Part shown: positions 18,647-27,989 of the stretch, one piece after another | Position numbering within the stretch: position 1 is the stretch's first letter | Layout: each line of letters starts with the position of its first letter | Assembly: GCA_024233115.1 (NCBI GenBank) | Contig: JACKQB010000003.1 | Span: 372,001-436,000, forward strand | Source: Akkermansiaceae bacterium | GTDB taxonomy: Bacteria; Verrucomicrobiota; Verrucomicrobiia; Verrucomicrobiales; Akkermansiaceae | DNA length: 64,000 bases | Reading direction: 5' to 3' | The notes under the pieces: model-generated | The model's database searches: none | What the model was told of the DNA's origin: nothing | Seen by the model: the letters and a program-made list of their open reading frames with translations, nothing else | Program-made: the position numbers and the translations under genes

Positions 18647-20440
18647 TCACCGTTTCCTAACCAGCTCGATGTGTTTCTGCACCCGGGCCGCGTCTTCCTT
18701 TTTCCCCAGAAGCTCGAGGCAGCGTTTTGCACCTAACAAAGATGACATATTGTTAGGGTAACGCTTCAACCCCTCTTGATAGGCTTCATAAGCAGCTGCG
18801 TTATCCCCCGTACGAAGGTAGTACTCAGCGAGCCGGTTTTCCATGGGGGAAATCACAGCGGGCGGCATCATCAATGAGGGAATCCCCTGTTTATCACGGG
18901 CCGATCTAAACCAGTTGGATGCCGCCATCCTCATGTCTTCCGGGCCATTCAACGCAATTAACCCTGCGAGCTCCATATCATAAATGGCCAGACTGCTACC
19001 GGCATTGAAATAGTGTGAGTAATCGCTCGACCGCATCGCCCCCTCGGCCACCTTGGCCATGGAAACAATCCGGCTCCGGAATGTCACATCGCGCAACGTC
19101 TTGGCGGCGGTGAGGTCTTGTGCGGCGATCGCTTTCCTGCTGCCAATATAGGCACTCAGTGCCTCCACATAGACTCCGGCCAGGGTAGGATACTTGGCAT
19201 GGGCGGCGTAGGGAGCCAATGCTTCCTTGCTGGGAAATGATTCCAGCGCACGGTTCAAGTCCCCGTCAGCTCCATGGGCTGCATACAGGCGGGCGGGAAG
19301 CGTATATCCACACCAAAGAAGAATCTGGTTTCCCGGAGAACGTGGCCTCTCAGGATCGAGTTTCATCGCCCTGATCTCCTTGGCTACCCTCATGGCACTA
19401 GGAAAATCACCGCGCTGGTAGAGGGTATTCGCCAGATAACATTTTGCTCTGATATACCCCTCACAGTCATTCGGCCCGACCCCTTCCCGCTTCATCCATT
19501 CGGCATAAAGCTCGGCTGCCCGGGTAAAGGCCCGCTCGGCAAGCAGATAGTTCCCGGCACGCCATTCGAAGTGACCCAGCGTGTGTTGCCACGATGGCAC
19601 GCGTGGGCACTTTTTCACCAGTTGCCTGGCGTAGGGAAGTATTTCCTTTTTAATATCCATCGCCTGGTTGGGGACCTCGGCATTCAGTGCCAACCAGAAG
19701 CCGAGCACCATCGGATTGTCAGGATGCAGTTTCAGAAGCTCACGCGTTTTCTTAATGGCAAAGTCCTGCTCCAGCGAGGGGTTGCCTAACACGTCATAGC
19801 CACCACGCGTCATAAACACCGACAACAACCGCGCCTGGATCGCTTGCGGATACTCCTCTGCCACTTTGTGAAACAAGGCACCCGCCGTGCGGGGACTGGT
19901 CGACAACGCAGCCGTCGCCAGGACAAATTTCTTTTCCACCATGGGATAACGCCCCGCCTTCCCCTCCGCAACAGCTTTGTCATCGGCATCCAGCAGATCC
20001 AGCATCCGCTCCACCGCTACCCTGCGGTATTCCGAATACTCACTGTAGGGTTTGGCCAATGCCAGCGCCACGCCACAGTATGCCATCAGACAATCCTCGT
20101 CCTCGACCAGCGCAGCGCAGAAATGCCGGTAGGCTTCAAAATCCCACTGGGCATGTACCAGGGCCAGCCCCTGCTGGACATGCTCACGTGCCTTCGGCGA
20201 TGGGGATGAAATACTCATCTTGATACCCACCATGTCCGGGCGAGGCTCGGGCACCGCCATCTTGGCCACACGGGCATCCACAACCTGATTGAGTGAAAAA
20301 GGAACTTTTTTCTCCGGCTTTCCGGCAGCCGGGGTGACCGGGACTTCCTTGCCAAAGCCCACCGTCGGCACCAAAGCCATGGCAAGCAGTAAAATGAGTG
20401 AGTGCCTGCAGGACAGTCTGCGAAAGGTGGTGCGAATCAT
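18647..20440 (-). CDS. Secreted tetratricopeptide-repeat protein
   Basis: About 597 residues from the ATG at 20440, chosen because MIRTTFRRLSCRHS plus a Leu/Ala-rich stretch ending VGFG reads as a signal peptide; the longer frame to 20644 would overlap aroC. The rest is helical with repeated Ala/Leu/Tyr pairs typical of TPR units: AREHVQQGLALVHAQWDFEAYRH near the N-terminus and AAYEAYQEGLKRYPNNMSS at the C-terminus. It is probably a periplasmic or outer-membrane-associated scaffold. The partner is unknown. It is divergent from aroC and convergent with ispH. Confidence 0.72.
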   Translation of the reverse strand: MIRTTFRRLSCRHSLILLLAMALVPTVGFGKEVPVTPAAGKPEKKVPFSLNQVVDARVAKMAVPEPRPDMVGIKMSISSPSPKAREHVQQGLALVHAQWDFEAYRHFCAALVEDEDCLMAYCGVALALAKPYSEYSEYRRVAVERMLDLLDADDKAVAEGKAGRYPMVEKKFVLATAALSTSPRTAGALFHKVAEEYPQAIQARLLSVFMTRGGYDVLGNPSLEQDFAIKKTRELLKLHPDNPMVLGFWLALNAEVPNQAMDIKKEILPYARQLVKKCPRVPSWQHTLGHFEWRAGNYLLAERAFTRAAELYAEWMKREGVGPNDCEGYIRAKCYLANTLYQRGDFPSAMRVAKEIRAMKLDPERPRSPGNQILLWCGYTLPARLYAAHGADGDLNRALESFPSKEALAPYAAHAKYPTLAGVYVEALSAYIGSRKAIAAQDLTAAKTLRDVTFRSRIVSMAKVAEGAMRSSDYSHYFNAGSSLAIYDMELAGLIALNGPEDMRMAASNWFRSARDKQGIPSLMMPPAVISPMENRLAEYYLRTGDNAAAYEAYQEGLKRYPNNMSSLLGAKRCLELLGKKEDAARVQKHIELVRKR

Positions 20441-20590
20441 GAGCGGACTATTCATCATAAACATAGACCCTGCCAGAGGAAAAACGTTGGAAATCGATGC
20501 CCCCTGGTTCGCATAGCCCTGCGATTTTTCCATACACGTCACAATCGCGCATTGAAAGATCCTGCGAACCTGCCAGATTCCCTCCCAGAT

Positions 20591-21679
20591 ATGTCCAATA
20601 GTTTCGGCCAACTTTTCCGTATTTCCACCTGGGGTGAATCCCATGGCGGTGGTGTCGGCGTCGTCATCGACGGCTGCCCACCCCGTATCCCGCTCTCAGA
20701 AGAGGATATTCAAACCGACCTCGACCGCCGTCGTCCGGGGCAAAGCGATATCGTCACACCACGTCAGGAAAGTGACACCTGCGAGATTCTTTCCGGTGTT
20801 TTTGAAGGCCAGACGCTGGGCACCCCCATCGCCATCCTTGTCCGTAACAAGGACCAGCGCCCGTCATCGTACACCGAGATGAAGGATAAATACCGCCCGT
20901 CCCACGCCGACTACACCTATGACGCCAAGTACGGCACCCGCGCGTGGCACGGTGGTGGCCGTGCCTCGGCCCGCGAAACCATCGGCAGGGTCGCAGCCGC
21001 AGCGGTCGCCAAAAAAGTCCTCGCCAAGCTCTACCCCGACCTCGAAATCCTCGCCTGGGTGCAATCCGTCAAAGACATCGAGGCATCCGTCGACGCCCAT
21101 ACCGTCACCGCCGAAACCATCGAATCCAACATCGTCCGCACCGGAGACCCGCACGCGGTTGAACCGATGACCAGGCTGATCAAGGAAATGCGCAATACCG
21201 GAAATTCAGTCGGTGGCGTGGTCGAGTGTATCGTCCGTCACGCCCCGGCCGGTCTCGGCAACCCGGTTTTTGGGAAACTCGAGGCCACCCTCGCCCACGC
21301 CATGATGAGCCTGCCGGCGACCAAGGGTTTCGAGATAGGCTCAGGTTTCTCTGGCACCCAGCTCACCGGAGCCGAGCACAACGACCCGTTTTTCATGGAC
21401 GGCGATACCGTGCGTACGACGACCAATAAATCCGGCGGTGTCCAGGGTGGTATTTCCAATGGTGAACACATCATTTTCCGCACCGCATTCAAACCGACGG
21501 CCACGATCATGACCGAACAACAAACGGTCACCACCAGCCACGAGGACACCGAGCTCAAAGGCCGGGGGCGTCATGACGCCTGCGTGCTTCCCCGCGCCGT
21601 CCCAATCGTGGAGGCCATGACCGCACTCGTCCTCTGTGACCACGCCCTCCTGCACCTCGCGCAGTGTAGTGCGACGTAA
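20591..21679 (+). CDS. aroC: Chorismate synthase
   Basis: About 362 residues from ATG 20591 (MSNSFGQLFRISTWGESHG); the frame upstream to 20402 is not conserved. AroC converts EPSP to chorismate using reduced FMN, the last shikimate step. Visible family motifs are the N-terminal GESHGGG, the FMN-site GGGRASARETIGRVAA, SGGVQGGISNGEH, and GRHDACVLPRAVPIVEAM near the C-terminus. Length is normal. The next gene begins 24 bp downstream and is probably co-transcribed. Confidence 0.97.
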   Translation: MSNSFGQLFRISTWGESHGGGVGVVIDGCPPRIPLSEEDIQTDLDRRRPGQSDIVTPRQESDTCEILSGVFEGQTLGTPIAILVRNKDQRPSSYTEMKDKYRPSHADYTYDAKYGTRAWHGGGRASARETIGRVAAAAVAKKVLAKLYPDLEILAWVQSVKDIEASVDAHTVTAETIESNIVRTGDPHAVEPMTRLIKEMRNTGNSVGGVVECIVRHAPAGLGNPVFGKLEATLAHAMMSLPATKGFEIGSGFSGTQLTGAEHNDPFFMDGDTVRTTTNKSGGVQGGISNGEHIIFRTAFKPTATIMTEQQTVTTSHEDTELKGRGRHDACVLPRAVPIVEAMTALVLCDHALLHLAQCSAT

Positions 21680-21703
21680 CGATTCCATCCCGCATTTCAT
21701 CTG

Positions 21704-22555
21704 ATGAACTTCCAAGATCTGGGCGCCACGGGGATCATCGTCATCGTGATTGCGGCCTTTGCCGTCATTGGCTTTCTCAAAGGATTGATCCGCACCGTCC
21801 TGGCTATGGTTTGCCTTGGGATCGCTGGCTACACCGCACTCTGGGGGCACGAGCATGCCAGCGACCTCACCGGGCCGTGGATCAACAACCCGGGCCAGTG
21901 GCTGCCCAAGATCATCGCCCTGATCACAGGAGTCGTGGTCTTTTTCATCTGTCGCCACGCGCTGAAATTCGTCGTCGATCCCTTCAACCAGTCCTCGACC
22001 GGTAAACGTATCGGCTTCGGCCTACCTGCTGCGGCCCTGAGCCTTTGCTCGGGACTTGCCATTCTCTGGCTCGCCTTCACGGGCATCCGCTACGGTGGCT
22101 CAATCGCCGAACTCCGTCACACCCAACACAAGATCCTCAAGGGCACTGCGGCCCCCGTCGGCACACAACCCACAGACGTAACCGGTGCCTACGCCACCCC
22201 CTTGCTGCTCAAAGCCAAACACGCACTTGATGCCAGCTCGGTGGGCAAATGGCACCAACATACCGATCCCTTCTACAGACCGGGAAAAGTCGCCCTCTGC
22301 CAGATTCTCATCCTCTACCATAACTCCCAGACACGCAGCAAAATGCTTAAAACCCCTGAGCTGAACGCACTCCTCAATCGTTCCGATTTTCTCGAGCTGG
22401 CGTATGAAAGCTCCATCAAGGAACACGCCACCTCGGGTAATCCAAGAGCCCTCTATTCTGCCGGACAGATTCCAAAAACCCTCGCCAACCCTGAATTCAT
22501 GGAACATTTACAGCAGGTAAGCCCTGAACAACTGTCGAAATTCATCTCCAAATAA
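21704..22555 (+). CDS. CvpA-like membrane protein
   Basis: 283 residues. The N-terminal half has four hydrophobic segments in the CvpA arrangement (IIVIVIAAFAVIGFLKGLIR, then FFICRHALKFVVDPF and an SLCSGLAILWLAF segment). The C-terminal half is soluble with an ending PEQLSKFISK. CvpA proteins are inner-membrane proteins needed for colicin V export in E. coli and for envelope integrity elsewhere. It sits 24 bp after aroC. The N-terminal resemblance is moderate and the C-terminal ~120 residues are not recognised. Confidence 0.65.
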   Translation: MNFQDLGATGIIVIVIAAFAVIGFLKGLIRTVLAMVCLGIAGYTALWGHEHASDLTGPWINNPGQWLPKIIALITGVVVFFICRHALKFVVDPFNQSSTGKRIGFGLPAAALSLCSGLAILWLAFTGIRYGGSIAELRHTQHKILKGTAAPVGTQPTDVTGAYATPLLLKAKHALDASSVGKWHQHTDPFYRPGKVALCQILILYHNSQTRSKMLKTPELNALLNRSDFLELAYESSIKEHATSGNPRALYSAGQIPKTLANPEFMEHLQQVSPEQLSKFISK

Positions 22556-22670
22556 GCGGGTCCATCGAGCACATTTCTGCGCAATAATCCGCGCAGCGAT
22601 CTACAGGATACGCGAGGCAGTATTGAAAAATCTTGATACACTCACCGAGTCTTCCTAAGACCCCGTGCAC

Positions 22671-22856
22671 ATGAACGTCCTCGCGCTCACCATCCTCATC
22701 AGTGTTTGCCTTGCTGCAATCTTCATCGTCTGCTTCATCGGCGAGTTGAGGAAACCCCGCAAACGAGGCATCGAGCACCATGCGCTAATGCCCCTCGATG
22801 ACGATATGCCCCTTTCCAAACATCCGATAAAAAACCAGCCTACACCGCATCAATAA
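22671..22856 (+). CDS. Small membrane protein, CcoS/FixS-like
   Basis: 61 residues from ATG 22671 (a GTG two codons upstream is also possible). One N-terminal membrane helix (residues ~4-25) is followed by a basic RKPRKRG and an acidic MPLDDDMP. It stands 18 bp before the cbb3 oxidase gene. The size, single helix and Asp-rich tail fit the CcoS/FixS maturation proteins that help load heme and copper into cbb3 oxidase. CcoS usually lies at the other end of such clusters, so the call rests mainly on context. Confidence 0.55.
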   Translation: MNVLALTILISVCLAAIFIVCFIGELRKPRKRGIEHHALMPLDDDMPLSKHPIKNQPTPHQ

Positions 22857-22874
22857 AACCTCTAACCACACACC

Positions 22875-25406
22875 ATGAATACACCCACCAATGCCGCTAC
22901 CACCACGATTGTCTATGATGACAAGACCGTGCGACGCTTCATGATCGCCTCCATCATTTTCGGCCTCGTCGGAATGCTGGTCGGCGTTATCGCCGCCTTC
23001 CAGTTGAACTTCTGGCAAATGAACGGCAAATTCCTCGAATACATTACTTTCGGATACTTCAAATCCGAGGGCGTAAGCTTCCTGACCTTTGGTCGACTAC
23101 GTCCGCTGCATACCAACGCAGCCATTTTTGCCTTTGTGGGTAATATGATGTTTGCCGGTATCTACTACTCGACCCAGCGTCTCTGCAAGTGCCGGACCGC
23201 ATCCGATTTACTTTCCAACATCCACTTCTGGGGCTGGCAGCTGATCATTGTTGCAGCGGCTATCACCCTGCCAGCCGGCCTGACCCGTGGCAAGGAGTAT
23301 GCCGAGCTGATCTGGCCGATCAACATCTGCGTTGCACTCATCTGGGTAGTGTTCGCTATCAACTTCTTCTGGACTCTGGCCAAACGCCGCGAGCCCAACC
23401 TCTACGTTGCGATCTGGTTCTACATTGCCACCATCATCACGGTGGCCATGCTCTACATCGTCAACCACCTCTCCCTGCCCACCAGCCTGACGCACTCATA
23501 TCCCGTTTTCGCCGGAGTCCAGGATGCCCTGGTCCAGTGGTGGTATGGTCACAACGCCGTGGCCTTCTTCCTGACCACCCCGATCCTCGGTATCATGTAT
23601 TATTTCATGCCCAAGGCCGCCGGTCGTCCAGTCTACTCTTACCGACTGTCCATCATCCACTTCTGGGCACTTGTCTTCATTTACATCTGGGCCGGTCCTC
23701 ACCACCTGCTCAACACGGCCCTCCCCCATTGGTTGCAAATGCTCGGCATGCTCTTCTCCCTGATGCTCTGGGCTCCTTCCTGGGGTGGTATGCTCAACGG
23801 TCTGCTCACCTTGCGGGGTGCCTGGGATAAACTCCGCACCGATCCCGTGATCAAATTCTTCGCCGCTGGAGTCACCTTCTACGGGATGGCCACTTTCGAG
23901 GGACCTCTTATGTCCATCAAGGCGGTCAACCAGCTCTCGCACTACACCGACTGGACCATCGGCCACGTTCACTCCGGAACACTCGGTTGGAACGGTTTCA
24001 TGGCTGCCGGTATGTTCTACTGGATGGCTCCAAGACTTTGGAAAAACAGCAAGGGCTCCGACGGCGGCAGTGTTCTCTGGCGTGAGAGCTGGGCGAACAT
24101 GCACTTCTGGATCGGCACTGTGGGTATCCTGCTCTATGTCGCCTCCATGTGGGTTTCCGGAATCATGGAAGGCCTGATGCTCAGTGCTACCAACGAAGCC
24201 GGCACCACACTGAAATACGGCAACTTTGTCACCGTTACCCAGGCCAAGCACATCATGCTGCTATTCCGCGGTATTGGTGGACTGCTCTACCTCTCTGGAT
24301 TCATCATGCTGGCGATCAACATCTTCAAGACCATCCGCATGAGCTCTGCCGTGGATGCAACGGCTGAAGTTCCTGCCGAGGCTCCCGAAGGCACGGACGA
24401 CGCCCGCGGACTGAGCCTTGTTTTCCGCAACGATCCCATCACCTACACTTTCTGGGTGATCATCTTCGTGATTCTCTGGATTTTCCTACCCAAGGGAATG
24501 GACATCGGTGCCCTGGTGATCGCCTGCGGTTTGACGCTCCAAGCCATCTGGGTCTTTTCAAGAAACCCCGGACGTTGGGCCGACCTCTACGACTCCCTTG
24601 AGAAGAACTGGGTTCCCTTTACCGTCCTGGTATTCATCGCTGCCGCCTTGGGTGGCGCGGTGCAGATCATCCCCACCGTCATTGCCCAGAAGGGTGAATA
24701 CATGGATGATCGCAGGCAGGTGCTCTACACACCACTGGAGCTTGCCGGTCGCGACCTCTACATCACCGAAGGCTGCTACAACTGCCACTCGCAAATGATC
24801 CGTATGCTCGAGGGTGACATCCTGCGCTACGGCAAGTCCCAGCTTAAGGACAAGGACGGCAATAGCCTCGAAGGTGGCTACTCCCGCATCGGCGAGTCCA
24901 TCTACAACCACCCGTTCCAGTGGGGCTCCAAGCGCACCGGGCCAGACCTTGCCCGTGAAGGTGGCGTCCGTTCCGACGGCTGGCACTACAACCACTTGGT
25001 CAACCCAAGAAGCACCTCTGACGGATCGATCATGCCGGTTTACGATTGGATGCTGGACAAGAAAACCGACGTCAAAGCCCTGCCAGGCAAGATTGCCGCG
25101 CTTACCAAGCTTGGCGTGCCTTACGAGGCGATGACCGAAGACGTCATCGAGGATAAAGCCAAACTACAGGCCCTCGAAATCGCCCGTGGTCTGGTTGCCG
25201 CCGAAGTTGTCCTGCCCAAGGACCTGGAACAGATGGACGACGAAGCTGAAATCGCATCAGCCCTTGCTGAACGCCAGATTGTTGCCATGATCGCCTACCT
25301 GCAGAAGCTCGGTGCTTATGAAGTGATCGATAACAAGGACGCCGCTGCACCCGCCATTACCAATCCGGATCAGAAACACGCGGCCGGTGAGCCTGAGTCC
25401 AAGTAA
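22875..25406 (+). CDS. ccoNO: cbb3-type cytochrome c oxidase, fused subunits I and II
   Basis: 843 residues. Residues 1 to ~480 are CcoN: about 12 hydrophobic helices with the heme/copper ligands in LRPLHTNAAIF, WWYGHNAVAFFL, WAGPHHLLNTALP and TIGHVHSGTLGWNG. Three further helices link to the CcoO part (from about 590), with one membrane anchor, then the heme c site EGCYNCHSQMIR (CxxCH near 634-638), YSRIGESIYNHPFQWGSKRTGPDLAREGG and an axial-Met region GSIMPVYDW. It is the high-affinity terminal oxidase core of the inner membrane, reducing O2 with electrons from cytochrome c. ccoN and ccoO are separate in Proteobacteria; fused forms are known elsewhere. Confidence 0.96.
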   Translation: MNTPTNAATTTIVYDDKTVRRFMIASIIFGLVGMLVGVIAAFQLNFWQMNGKFLEYITFGYFKSEGVSFLTFGRLRPLHTNAAIFAFVGNMMFAGIYYSTQRLCKCRTASDLLSNIHFWGWQLIIVAAAITLPAGLTRGKEYAELIWPINICVALIWVVFAINFFWTLAKRREPNLYVAIWFYIATIITVAMLYIVNHLSLPTSLTHSYPVFAGVQDALVQWWYGHNAVAFFLTTPILGIMYYFMPKAAGRPVYSYRLSIIHFWALVFIYIWAGPHHLLNTALPHWLQMLGMLFSLMLWAPSWGGMLNGLLTLRGAWDKLRTDPVIKFFAAGVTFYGMATFEGPLMSIKAVNQLSHYTDWTIGHVHSGTLGWNGFMAAGMFYWMAPRLWKNSKGSDGGSVLWRESWANMHFWIGTVGILLYVASMWVSGIMEGLMLSATNEAGTTLKYGNFVTVTQAKHIMLLFRGIGGLLYLSGFIMLAINIFKTIRMSSAVDATAEVPAEAPEGTDDARGLSLVFRNDPITYTFWVIIFVILWIFLPKGMDIGALVIACGLTLQAIWVFSRNPGRWADLYDSLEKNWVPFTVLVFIAAALGGAVQIIPTVIAQKGEYMDDRRQVLYTPLELAGRDLYITEGCYNCHSQMIRMLEGDILRYGKSQLKDKDGNSLEGGYSRIGESIYNHPFQWGSKRTGPDLAREGGVRSDGWHYNHLVNPRSTSDGSIMPVYDWMLDKKTDVKALPGKIAALTKLGVPYEAMTEDVIEDKAKLQALEIARGLVAAEVVLPKDLEQMDDEAEIASALAERQIVAMIAYLQKLGAYEVIDNKDAAAPAITNPDQKHAAGEPESK

Positions 25407-25437
25407 GCCTCCAGCTAAAACCCAACCCTACAACATC

Positions 25438-25617
25438 ATGTTCAAAGCAATAGTCACCGATGAAGGGGCCGTCGTTCAAGCGAGCGTCGCCTTCTTCCTC
25501 ACCTTCTCCGTTTTTTTCCTGATTATGATCAGGGCATGGCGTGTCCGCCGTGTCGACGACGACCGCGTTGCCAACCTGCCACTTGAAGACGATTCAGAAA
25601 CATCCCACACCCACTAG
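25438..25617 (+). CDS. ccoQ: Small cbb3 oxidase subunit CcoQ-like
   Basis: 59 residues from ATG 25438. One membrane helix (about residues 14-31, SVAFFLTFSVFFLIMI) followed by a basic RAWRVRR and an acidic tail. It sits between ccoNO (31 bp) and ccoP (3 bp), exactly the place of CcoQ, the small subunit that stabilises the cbb3 complex. Sequence identity cannot be judged for so short a protein, so the call is from size, topology and position. Confidence 0.75.
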   Translation: MFKAIVTDEGAVVQASVAFFLTFSVFFLIMIRAWRVRRVDDDRVANLPLEDDSETSHTH

Positions 25618-25620
25618 ACC

Positions 25621-26217
25621 ATGAGCCAAGACTCCAACACCCCATCCAAAAAGCCTGCTGCAAAAGGCGGCCCCGTTCTCCGCGATCACGTATTTGACGG
25701 CATCCAGGAGTTCGACCAAAAACTCCCTAACTGGTGGCTTTTCACCTTCTACATCGCGATTGTATTCTTCGTCGGATACTGGGTCGTTTATTACAGCACG
25801 AACTCCATGCAGACACCTACCCAGTCGATCGATGCCAGGATGGCAGCCATTGAGGATAAGAAAAAACAGGAACTCGTCGCCATGATGGACAAGCTCGACG
25901 ACAAGGTGCTCATCGAGTGGAGCCAGAACAGCGATATCACAGCGGAAGGCAAAGCCGTCTACGAGCAGTATTGCATCGCCTGCCACGGTCCAGACCTCAA
26001 CGGTGGCGTCATCGGACGTTCACTCATCGACGACCAATGGGAGTACGGCGGCAAGCCCATGCAGCTTTTCAACCTTGTCCTCAACGGCAGCCCCGCCGAC
26101 GCCAAGGGGTTCAATGGCCAGAAAATGCAAGCTTGGAAAGATCTCCTCGGTCCAGAGAAAGCGGCCAAAGCTGTGGCCTACGTTGTGAGCAAATCACCTC
26201 ACGTTGACAAAAACTAA
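25621..26217 (+). CDS. ccoP: cbb3-type cytochrome c oxidase subunit III, mono-heme
   Basis: 198 residues. The N-terminal soluble part contains FDGIQEFDQKLPNWW, a CcoP signature, then one membrane helix (about 38-58), a linker with a helical Glu/Lys/Met-rich segment, and a periplasmic cytochrome c domain with CIACH at 118-122. Proteobacterial CcoP is ~300 residues with two heme sites; here only one CxxCH is present, so this is a mono-heme short form. It feeds electrons to CcoO/CcoN. It starts 3 bp after ccoQ and is followed by ccoG. Confidence 0.92.
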   Translation: MSQDSNTPSKKPAAKGGPVLRDHVFDGIQEFDQKLPNWWLFTFYIAIVFFVGYWVVYYSTNSMQTPTQSIDARMAAIEDKKKQELVAMMDKLDDKVLIEWSQNSDITAEGKAVYEQYCIACHGPDLNGGVIGRSLIDDQWEYGGKPMQLFNLVLNGSPADAKGFNGQKMQAWKDLLGPEKAAKAVAYVVSKSPHVDKN

Positions 26218-26288
26218 GTTTAACCTAGTTTTAGCCTAGCATTAGCCCGACACAGCTTACCCCCCTGTGCCAATGAACCGCAGGACCC

Positions 26289-27743
26289 ATGGCCCAACAC
26301 AAAAATCCGAACCTCGACTCCGTCACCACCATCAATGAGGACGGGTCCCACTATAAGCTGCACCCAGCCAATGTATCCGGTAAGTTTACATTGGCCCGGC
26401 GCGTCGTTGGTTTCATCATCATCATCATTTATGCCGCCCTGCCGTGGATAACCATCAATGGCAACCCGGCGGTGTTCCTCGATACCGCTAACCGGGAGTT
26501 CCACCTCTTTGGCATCAGCCTCGATGTCCAGGATCTCTGGGTTCTCTTTTTCTTCATCTCCGGACTCGGCTTCTCGCTCTTTTTTGTCACGTCCTTGTTA
26601 GGCCGGGTCTGGTGTGGCTGGACCTGCCCATACACCGTATTCCTCGACCACATCTATCGTGCGATTGAGCGATTCATCGAAGGCGATGCTCCGGCCCGCA
26701 AGAAACTCGACAACGCCCCGCTGACGGGAGGAAAAATCTTCAAGCGTGCGGCGAAACACACCTTGTTCATCCTGTGCTCCACCATCATCGCGCACATTTT
26801 CATATCCTACTTCGTTTCCCTGAAGGGTCTTTACGGATTCATCCAGGAGGGCCCGGGTGCACACACCCTTTCCTTTGGTGCGATCGCTTTCCTCACCCTC
26901 GTTCTCTATTTCTGTTTTGCCTGGTTCCGCGAGCAGTTCTGCGTGGTGATGTGCCCCTACGGACGGATTCAGTCGGCTCTGTCCGACGACGATACCATGG
27001 TCATCGGCTACGACAGCAATCGGGGCGAACCCCGCGGCAAGGTCAGTGATCCCAACAATGGCGACTGCATCGATTGCCGCCGCTGTGTCAACGTCTGCCC
27101 CACCGGCATCGATATCCGTGACGGGCTGCAACTCGAGTGCATCGGCTGTGCCGCGTGTATCGATGCTTGTGATGAAATCATGGACAAAATACACCGCCCG
27201 CGTGGCCTGGTGCGTTATTCCTCACACAATGCACTGCATGGCATTGCCACTAAAATCCTTCGTCCGAGGTTCTTTGCCTATCTGGCATTAATGCTGTTAG
27301 GAACCACCGCCTTCGGGGTCACCATGTATAAAAAGGCGCGCCCCTTTAATGCGCAAATCAACAAAATGGCGGGCTCCCCGTTTCAAAAGGACAACACCGG
27401 GGTAAGAAACATCTATCAGATCCACCTGTCCAACAAACGCAACATTGAGAGTGCCTTTGACATCACCCTCAAGGATGCCCCTGAATGGATCGCCACCAGC
27501 GGCACGACCGAAGGAATCGTCCTCAAGGCCAAGGAAAAGAAAACCTACAATCTCGTAGTGATTGCGCCGGCTGACAAATACGATGGCACCTTCAAGTTTA
27601 AAATCGTCGTGCAGTCCCGCACCGACAACTCGACGGTTGAGAACGAAGTCAGCTTCCTCGGGCCAAGCCCCAAGCTCTACCGCAAAAAAGCACTTCAGGC
27701 CAAAGAATCCGCTGCCCTCCCCGCAGCCCAACCTGCTCCGTAG
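26289..27743 (+). CDS. ccoG: cbb3 oxidase accessory ferredoxin-type membrane protein
   Basis: 484 residues. CcoG (RdxA/FixG) is a polyferredoxin that reduces Cu(II) for cbb3 assembly. Several N-terminal membrane helices carry a GRVWCGWTCPYTVF motif and, later, FREQFCVVMCPYGR. Two ferredoxin-type clusters follow at about 258-300 (CIDCRRCVNVCPTG and CIGCAACIDACDE), then a further helix and a C-terminal immunoglobulin-like periplasmic domain. Order and length fit the family. It follows ccoP by 71 bp. Confidence 0.95.
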   Translation: MAQHKNPNLDSVTTINEDGSHYKLHPANVSGKFTLARRVVGFIIIIIYAALPWITINGNPAVFLDTANREFHLFGISLDVQDLWVLFFFISGLGFSLFFVTSLLGRVWCGWTCPYTVFLDHIYRAIERFIEGDAPARKKLDNAPLTGGKIFKRAAKHTLFILCSTIIAHIFISYFVSLKGLYGFIQEGPGAHTLSFGAIAFLTLVLYFCFAWFREQFCVVMCPYGRIQSALSDDDTMVIGYDSNRGEPRGKVSDPNNGDCIDCRRCVNVCPTGIDIRDGLQLECIGCAACIDACDEIMDKIHRPRGLVRYSSHNALHGIATKILRPRFFAYLALMLLGTTAFGVTMYKKARPFNAQINKMAGSPFQKDNTGVRNIYQIHLSNKRNIESAFDITLKDAPEWIATSGTTEGIVLKAKEKKTYNLVVIAPADKYDGTFKFKIVVQSRTDNSTVENEVSFLGPSPKLYRKKALQAKESAALPAAQPAP

Positions 27744-27770
27744 GCAACCACCTGCCTTGAACGTCACACC

Positions 27771-27929
27771 ATGCTTGAACTCCCCAAAAAGCGCCCATGG
27801 CTTCTCATCATCCTGTTCTACCTCCTGGTCGTAGGTGGCTGGGTTGCTTTTTACGTCCTGGCCAAAAACCATTCGGGAAACAAACGCACCCCTGAAGAAG
27901 CCGAGGCCCTCCTCAAAGAGGCCGGCTGA
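27771..27929 (+). CDS. 52-residue single-helix membrane protein in the cbb3 operon
   Basis: Begins at ATG 27771 and stops with TGA at 27927-27929. It reads MLELPKKRPWLL, a membrane helix of about 20 residues ending VAFYVLAKN, then a charged helix rich in Glu/Ala ending LLKEAG. No recognisable family. It stands 27 bp after ccoG and 60 bp before the SafE/TauE-like gene, the position where ccoH/fixH stands in other organisms; FixH is longer (~150), so it may be a degenerate or unrelated cbb3-assembly peptide. Confidence 0.65.
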   Translation: MLELPKKRPWLLIILFYLLVVGGWVAFYVLAKNHSGNKRTPEEAEALLKEAG

Positions 27930-27989
27930 TACGTTTTGAGTTGATCATCACTCAACTCTTGCAACCCAGAATTCTCCTATCCGCCCGCC

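Noticed and set aside
20441..20644. Long N-terminal extension of the TPR protein
   Set aside because: Overlaps the start of aroC and lacks signal-peptide character until the ATG at 20440.
22577..22596. CTGCGC/GCGCAG hairpin before the cbb3 operon as a terminator
   Set aside because: Six-bp stem without a T-run.
23496..24251. 251-codon minus-strand frame opposite ccoNO
   Set aside because: Antisense shadow of a well-supported oxidase gene.
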